Assembly: GCF_029626235.1 (NCBI RefSeq)
Contig: NZ_JARUBO010000005.1
Location: 496,001-560,000, forward strand
Direction: 5' to 3'
Source: Micromonospora sp. WMMD1120
GTDB lineage: Bacteria; Actinomycetota; Actinomycetes; Mycobacteriales; Micromonosporaceae
Length of the DNA stretch: 64,000 nt
Positions 59,476 to 64,000 of the stretch are shown here, in pieces. Each line of letters starts with the position of its first letter. Positions within the stretch are counted from its first letter, which is position 1. The translations under genes were made by a program, and so were the position numbers. Below the pieces are notes generated by a model, which had not been told where the DNA came from, made no database searches, and was given only the letters and a program-made list of their open reading frames with translations.

Positions 59476-60903
59476 GTGGGCGGGGTACTGCTGCGCGGGT
59501 TCGGCTGGCGGCACGCCGGCCGGCGGGCCTGGGCGCTGCGCGGGGTGGACCTGCGGGTCGAGGCCGGGGAACGGGTGCTGCTGCTCGGGCCGTCGGGGGC
59601 CGGCAAGAGCACGCTGCTCAGCGCCCTCGCCGGGCTGCTCCCGGAGGACTCCGGCGAACAGGAGGGCACCGTCGAGATCGACGGCCTCGACCCGCGCAAG
59701 GGGCGGGAACGGGTCGGCGTCGTCTTCCAGGACCCGGAGACCCAACTGGTGATGGCGCGCTGCGGCGACGACGTCGCGTTCGGGTTGGAGAACCGGGGCG
59801 TACCGACCGACGAGATCTGGCCCCGGGTCGACGCGGCGCTGCGCCGGGTCGGTTTCCGCTATCCCCGCGACCGCGCCACCGCCGCGCTCTCCGGCGGCGA
59901 ACAGCAGCGCCTCGCCCTGGCCGGCGCGCTGGCCCTGCGCCCCGGCCTGCTCCTGCTCGACGAGCCGACGGCCAACCTCGACCCGGTCGGCGCCGAGCTG
60001 GTCCGGCACGCGGTGGCCGGCGCCCTGGACGCCGACACCACACTGATCCTGGTCGAGCACCGGGTCGCCGAGGCGCTGCCGCTCGTCGACCGGGTGGTCG
60101 TACTGGAGCCCGGCGGCGGCGTCCGCGCGGACGGCGCCCCCGACGCGGTCTTCGCGGCGCACGGCGCGGCCCTGGCCGCCGAGGGGGTCTGGGTGCCCGG
60201 TCACCCCATCGCGCCCCGACCGGCCACCGCCGGGCCCGGGGAGGTGTTGCTCACCGCCGACCGGCTCGGCCTGCCGCCCCGGCTGGGCTCCACCGATCTT
60301 TCGGTACGCGCCGGTGAGGCGCTCGCCGTACGCGGACCCAACGGCGCCGGCAAGTCGACACTGGCGCTGCTGCTCGGCGGGCTGCTCCGGCCGGGCGCCG
60401 GGCGGGTCACCGCGTCCGCCGAGCTGGCCGGCGCGGACCACCGCACTCCCCCGCACCGCTGGCGTGCGCCCGCGTTGGCCCGGCGGATCGGGTCGGTCTT
60501 CCAGGACCCGGAGCACCAGTTCGTCACCAGCACCGTCTTCGACGAGCTGGCGCTCGGTCCGCGCCGGACGGGTCAGCCCGAGCCGGTGGTCAGCCAAACG
60601 GTGGCCGGGCTGCTCGACCGGTTGCGGCTGGCCACGCTCGCCGCCGCCAACCCGTACACCCTCTCGGGTGGCGAGGCGCGGAGGCTGAGCGTGGCGACCG
60701 CCCTGGCCACCGCGCCCCGCCTGCTGGTCTGCGACGAACCCACCTTCGGCCAGGACCGGCGGACCTGGCGGGAGCTCGTCGACCTCTTCGCCGACCTGCG
60801 CGACGCCGGCCACGGTGTCGTCGCGGTCACCCACGACGCGGACTTCGTCGCCGCGCTCGCCGACCGCACCGTCACCCTGCCGGCGTCGGACCGCGAGCGA
60901 TGA
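59476..60903 (+). CDS. ykoD: ECF transporter ATPase (YkoD-like, two cassettes)
   Basis: 475 residues from the GTG at 59476 (GGGGG 5 nt upstream). Two fused ABC cassettes: Walker A GPSGAGKST / signature LSGGEQQR / Walker B LLLLDEPTANLD in the first, and GPNGAGKST / LSGGEARR / LLVCDEPTFGQD in the second. Both have VFQDPE Q-loops, typical of ECF ATPases. It energises thiamine-precursor uptake. The stop overlaps the ykoC ATG. Confidence 0.93.
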   Translation: MGGVLLRGFGWRHAGRRAWALRGVDLRVEAGERVLLLGPSGAGKSTLLSALAGLLPEDSGEQEGTVEIDGLDPRKGRERVGVVFQDPETQLVMARCGDDVAFGLENRGVPTDEIWPRVDAALRRVGFRYPRDRATAALSGGEQQRLALAGALALRPGLLLLDEPTANLDPVGAELVRHAVAGALDADTTLILVEHRVAEALPLVDRVVVLEPGGGVRADGAPDAVFAAHGAALAAEGVWVPGHPIAPRPATAGPGEVLLTADRLGLPPRLGSTDLSVRAGEALAVRGPNGAGKSTLALLLGGLLRPGAGRVTASAELAGADHRTPPHRWRAPALARRIGSVFQDPEHQFVTSTVFDELALGPRRTGQPEPVVSQTVAGLLDRLRLATLAAANPYTLSGGEARRLSVATALATAPRLLVCDEPTFGQDRRTWRELVDLFADLRDAGHGVVAVTHDADFVAALADRTVTLPASDRER

Positions 60904-61700
60904 TCAGCATCGAGCCGGTCGCCGCGCCCGACGCTCCGCTGGCCCGCCGCAACCCGGTGGCGAAGGTCGCCGCCGCGATGGTCTTCTCGTTCACCCTGCT
61001 GGCGACCCTGGACCCGCTGGCGCCGGCCATCGCCATCGCCATCGAACTCGCCGTGCTGCCGCTGTTCGGCATCCGCTACCGGGTGCTGGCCCGCCGGGCC
61101 TGGCCGCTGCTGCTCAGCGCCGCCGGCATCCTGGTCACCCTGGTGCTCTTCGCCGCCGACCGGTCCGGCCAGGTCCTGCTGGACGCCGGTCCGGTGCTGG
61201 TCAGCACCGGTGTGCTGCTCACCGCCCTCGGCCTGGTGCTCAGGGTGTTCGCGGTGGCGCTGCCCGGCGTGATCGTCTTCGCGACCACCGATCCCACCGA
61301 CCTTGCCGACGCGTTGATCCAGAACGTCCGGGCGCCGGCCCGGTTCGCCATCGGGGCGCTGGCCGCGTTCCGGCTGGTGCCGCTCCTCGGCCAGGAGTGG
61401 CAGATGATCAGCATGGCGCGACGCGCGCGGGGCGTCGACGCGGGCCACAATCCGGTGGCGAAGCTGCGGCTCTTCGCCTCCACCGCGTTCGCGCTGCTGG
61501 TCGGCGCGATCCGCCGGGGCACCCGGCTGGCGGTCGCGATGGACGCCCGCGGCTTCGACGCCGGCACCCCCCGTACCGTCGCCCGCCGCCAGCGGTTCAC
61601 CCGCGCCGACGCCCTCCTCGTCGCCGGCGCCCTCACGCTGGCCGCGGCGACCCTGACCACGAGCGTCCTGGCCGGCACCTTCCGCCCCCTACTCAGCTAA
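60900..61700 (+). CDS. ykoC: ECF transporter transmembrane T component (YkoC-like)
   Basis: 266 residues. Helices at about 25-125 (NPVAKVAAAMVFSFTLLATLDPLAPAIAIAIELAVLPLFG, LLLSAAGILVTLVLFAA) and the coupling-helix motifs RFAIGALAAFRLVPLL and MARRARGVD plus MDARGFDAGTPRT. These Ala-Arg-Gly signatures contact the ATPases. It completes the ykoEDC operon. A repeat-rich gap follows the stop at 61700. Confidence 0.92.
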   Translation: MISIEPVAAPDAPLARRNPVAKVAAAMVFSFTLLATLDPLAPAIAIAIELAVLPLFGIRYRVLARRAWPLLLSAAGILVTLVLFAADRSGQVLLDAGPVLVSTGVLLTALGLVLRVFAVALPGVIVFATTDPTDLADALIQNVRAPARFAIGALAAFRLVPLLGQEWQMISMARRARGVDAGHNPVAKLRLFASTAFALLVGAIRRGTRLAVAMDARGFDAGTPRTVARRQRFTRADALLVAGALTLAAATLTTSVLAGTFRPLLS

Positions 61701-61779
61701 CCCCACCCGCCTCGCGCCCGCGCCCGCCGCACCCGGGCCCCCCGCCCCCAGCCCTCGCGCCCCGCGCCCCGCGCCCGCC

Positions 61780-61847
61780 GATCTTGCAGTTCCTGTTGCC
61801 GATATTTGGCCACTCGCGGCTTTTGCGACAGCAGAAAGTGCAAGATC
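61780..61847. repeat. Family A 68-bp palindromic element, copy 2
   Basis: Begins GATCTTGCAGTTCCTG and ends AGAAAGTGCAAGATC. The ends pair over 9 bp, then with mismatches. The interior is AT-richer than its surroundings. Confidence 0.8.
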
Positions 61848-61910
61848 GATCAGGGCCGACGCCCGCACACCGCTCCCGCCTCCCCGCCTCCCCGCCTCCC
61901 CGCCTCCGTC

Positions 61911-61978
61911 GATCTTGCAGTTCCTGTTGCCGATACGTGGTGTTTTGCGGCTTATAGGACGACAGAAAGTGCAAGATC
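61911..61978. repeat. Family A 68-bp palindromic element, copy 3
   Basis: The first 25 bases are identical to copy 2 and it ends with the same AGAAAGTGCAAGATC; the core (GTGTTTTGCGG) differs. It lies 63 bp after copy 2, with flanks GCCTCCGTC and GACGGAGGC extending the palindrome. Confidence 0.8.
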
Positions 61979-62100
61979 GACGGAGGCGGAGGGCTGAGGG
62001 CGGAGGGCTGAGGGGCGGAGGGCTGAGGGCTGAGCGAGGGGCGGGGGCTGCGGGGCTGGCGCGGGCTAAGGGCGGGGCGGGGCGGGGCGGGGCGGGGGGT

Positions 62101-62397
62101 TTAGCTTCGGCGGAAGGCGTAGCGGCGGGGTTGGCCCGCCTGTTGGCTCTTGCCGCCGGCGGGGTGGGCGGCGGTGGCCTGGGGCGGGCCAGCCTTCGGT
62201 GCCGCCGACTGTGGCTTGATCAGCGCGGGTGGGGACTGCACCACCAGGCGCACGTCGACCACCAGCGGCACCTCGGGCGCCGGCACGGCGAGCGGATCGG
62301 CCACGGCGGCGAACGGGCCGTCGCCGGCCGCCGGGCCGGTGCCGGGCGGCGTCATCTTCGGGGTACGGGACTTTTTCGGGTTACGCCTGGCGGGCAT
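62101..62397 (-). CDS. Small basic hypothetical protein
   Basis: 98 residues. Basic N-terminus (MPARRNPKKSRTPKMTPPG), a more ordered middle (VPLVVDVRLVVQSPPALIKPQ), and a basic end RRYAFRRS. The ATG at 62397 has GAAGGAGG 5 nt upstream, a strong sign that the gene is real. No family recognised. It lies between the thiamine transporter and the thiamine-binding gene on the opposite strand. Confidence 0.65.
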   Translation of the reverse strand: MPARRNPKKSRTPKMTPPGTGPAAGDGPFAAVADPLAVPAPEVPLVVDVRLVVQSPPALIKPQSAAPKAGPPQATAAHPAGGKSQQAGQPRRYAFRRS

Positions 62398-62686
62398 CCG
62401 GGCCTCCTTCGGTGCCGACCGACACGGCCGGTCCCGCGCAGCGGCGGTCGGTCGGTTCGGCTGGTGACCGTCGCGGCGCGACGATCGAGGGGGACTGACT
62501 GCTCACCGGGTCGGGCACGGCCGACGCCGCCACACGGCAGGACGAGAGATGCGGGACGCCCGGGAGCGCACGGACCGCGACGCGGGACAGCGGGCCGGCT
62601 CGGAGGAGGGGGCGTCAGTTACGCATGCCCGTACCCTAGCCACCGCCCGCCCGCACGCGCACCCCAATTACTGGCACGATCGGCGC

Positions 62687-62983
62687 ATGCTGATCGCGTT
62701 CTCGGTCACCCCGCTCGGCGGTGACGACTCAGTGGGCGACCTGGTCGCCGAAGCGGTGCGGGTGGTCCGCGAGTCCGGCCTACCCAACCGGACCGATGCC
62801 ATGTTCACCACCATCGAGGGCGAGTGGGACGAGGTGATGGCCGTGGTCAAGCGGGCGGTCGACGTGGTCGCCGCGCACGCGCCCCGGGTGAGTGTGGTGC
62901 TCAAGGCCGACGTCCGGCCCGGTGTCACCGACGCGCTGACCGGCAAGGTCGCGCGGATAGACGCACGTCTCGCCGAGGGCTGA
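62687..62983 (+). CDS. Thiamine-binding protein (MTH1187/YkoF-like, UPF0045)
   Basis: 98 residues of the ACT-like MTH1187 family: [61 protein letters not shown] with [14 protein letters not shown]. The family (TIGR00106) is related to the YkoF domain that binds thiamine/HMP next to YkoEDC in Bacillus. Its location 1 kb after ykoEDC supports a link. The ATG at 62687 lacks a strong RBS. No TPP aptamer is seen directly upstream. Confidence 0.88.
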   Translation: MLIAFSVTPLGGDDSVGDLVAEAVRVVRESGLPNRTDAMFTTIEGEWDEVMAVVKRAVDVVAAHAPRVSVVLKADVRPGVTDALTGKVARIDARLAEG

Positions 62984-63107
62984 CCCGCCACTGGTCGTCC
63001 CCGCCGGTCCCACTCCTTGTGACGCGCGCCTGATCGCTGGTCCCTGTCGGGGCGTGTCACGGTAAGTTTCCAGACGCCAATAGTGGTGACGAGAGGTGGC
63101 GGCACGG

Positions 63108-64000
63108 ATGGCTGAGCAGGCGAGGGCACAGATCGGTGTGACCGGGCTGGCGGTGATGGGTCGGAATCTGGCCCGCAACCTGGCCCGTAACGGCTTCACG
63201 GTGGCGGTGCACAACCGCTCTCCGGAGCGCACCCGCAGCCTGGTGGCCGAGCACGGCGACGAGGGCACGTTCATCCCGGGCGAGACGATGGCCGACTTCG
63301 TGGCGTCTCTGGAACGCCCCCGCGCGGTCATCGTCATGGTCAAGGCCGGCGCGCCCACCGATGCGGTGATCGACGAGTTGGTGCCGCTGCTCGACGAGGG
63401 CGACATCATCGTCGACTGCGGCAACGCCCACTTCGCCGACACCCGTCGGCGTGAGGAGGCGCTGCGCGCGCAGGGGCTGCACTTCAGCGGCACCGGTGTC
63501 TCCGGTGGCGAGGAGGGCGCGCTGCTCGGGCCGAGCATCATGCCGGGCGGCTCCGCCGAGTCGTACGCCAAGCTCGGGCCGATGTTCGAGAAGATCGCCG
63601 CCCAGGTGGACGGGGTGCCGTGCTGCACGCATGTCGGGCCGGACGGCGCCGGGCACTTCGTCAAGATGGTGCACAACGGCATCGAGTACGCCGACATGCA
63701 GCTCATCGCCGAGGCGTACGACCTGTTGCGGGCCGGCCTGGACGCGACGCCGGCCGAGATCGCGGAGATTTTCCGGGAGTGGAACAACGGCGAGCTGGAG
63801 TCGTTCCTGATCGAGATCACCGCCGATGTGCTCGCGCACACCGACGCCGCGACCGGCCGGGCGTTCGTCGACATCGTGCAGGACCGGGCCGAGCAGAAGG
63901 GCACCGGCCGCTGGACCGTGCAGAGCGCGCTCGACCTGGGCATCCCGATCACCGGGATCGCCGAGGCGACCTTCGCCCGCTCGCTCTCCGGGCACGTCGA
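63108..64000 (+). CDS. gnd: 6-phosphogluconate dehydrogenase, decarboxylating (partial)
   Basis: At least 297 residues; the 3' end is beyond the window. N-terminal NADP site QIGVTGLAVMGRNLARNLARNGFTVAVHNRSPERT, substrate motif DCGNAHFADTRRREEAL, signature FSGTGVSGGEEGALLGPSIMPGG, catalytic Lys in GHFVKMVHNGIEYADMQLIAEAYDL. Asn-Arg-Ser after the Rossmann glycines suggests NADP preference. It catalyses the third step of the oxidative pentose phosphate pathway. The ATG at 63108 has GAGAGG upstream. Confidence 0.95.
   Translation, partial: MAEQARAQIGVTGLAVMGRNLARNLARNGFTVAVHNRSPERTRSLVAEHGDEGTFIPGETMADFVASLERPRAVIVMVKAGAPTDAVIDELVPLLDEGDIIVDCGNAHFADTRRREEALRAQGLHFSGTGVSGGEEGALLGPSIMPGGSAESYAKLGPMFEKIAAQVDGVPCCTHVGPDGAGHFVKMVHNGIEYADMQLIAEAYDLLRAGLDATPAEIAEIFREWNNGELESFLIEITADVLAHTDAATGRAFVDIVQDRAEQKGTGRWTVQSALDLGIPITGIAEATFARSLSGHV

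Larger units (their letters stand above)
61701..62100. repeat. 400-bp repeat-rich gap with two family A elements
   Basis: C-rich runs (CCCGCGCCCCGCGCC, CCCCGCCTCCCCGCC) precede each of two 68-bp elements (61780-61847 and 61911-61978). After the second come G-rich repeats GAGGGCTGAGGGC and GGGGCGGGGCGG. The flank order (C-rich left, G-rich right) matches copy 1 at 2.8 kb. No gene is supported. Confidence 0.75.

Overview
The window looks like a chromosomal segment of a high-GC actinomycete, most probably a Micromonosporaceae member (Micromonospora-like). The basis is the very high GC content with strong third-position GC bias, frequent GTG starts, ATGA/GTGA gene overlaps, a DUF5753 XRE regulator paired with DUF397, secreted ricin-B/CBM6 carbohydrate proteins, an alpha2-type glycyl-tRNA synthetase, and the dnaG/dgt/ppdK/glyS neighbourhood. 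It is not a plasmid or phage: no integrase, transposase or replication gene was seen.

Layout. 1-2.7 kb: tRNA-Asn, a YtxH-like membrane protein, a TIM-barrel sugar isomerase and a truncated histidine kinase. 3-8 kb: two large secreted multidomain proteins (ThuA-DUF1080-CBM6-ricin B, and sugar dehydrogenase-PKD-CBM6-ricin B). 8.2-16.6 kb: one minus-strand operon with the hallmarks of the ebo metabolite cluster (inositol-phosphate synthase, UbiA-type prenyltransferase EboC, isomerase, EboA, TatD hydrolase EboB, EboE, phosphodiesterase EboF, polyprenyl synthetase). 17.1-23.5 kb: a ROK-regulated ribose-type sugar ABC operon ending in a Gfo/Idh dehydrogenase. 23.7-29.3 kb: YihY, two ABC-2 permeases and their probable ATPase, split by an XRE/DUF397 unit carrying hairpin repeats. 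29.5-32.9 kb: a TRAP-TAXI transporter whose permease gene is frameshifted. 32.9-48.4 kb: mostly core genes (dnaG, ltrA, siderophore-interacting protein, dgt, VOC protein, ppdK, GH20 hexosaminidase, a C39-like secreted protein, dusB, glyS). 49.6-53 kb: zinc uptake (znuACB) with ArsR and Zur regulators. 54-58.6 kb: acyl-CoA dehydrogenase, DUF6328, SIS protein, alpha/beta hydrolase. 58.7-63 kb: TPP riboswitch, YkoEDC-type thiamine ECF transporter and a thiamine-binding protein. From 63.1 kb: gnd (6-phosphogluconate dehydrogenase), cut by the window end.

Most interesting points. (1) The ebo-like operon lacks EboD, the dehydroquinate-synthase-like cyclase I recall from cyanobacterial clusters, but opens with another sugar-phosphate cyclase (inositol-phosphate synthase) and closes with a polyprenyl synthetase; this suggests, as inference, a prenylated cyclitol or sugar product. 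(2) Several families of long palindromic elements bounded by GATC lie in gaps: three copies of exactly 68 bp (family A), three of about 79 bp (family B) and two perfect hairpins; a further palindrome-bounded element forms the 3' end of a gene. (3) In-frame minisatellites occur in three genes (TRAP permease, ppdK, GH20). (4) Several regulatory sites are visible: Zur box, IdeR/DtxR-type box, TPP riboswitch, and candidate operators ahead of the ebo and ROK operons. No sequence searches were possible; family names rest on motifs read by eye.
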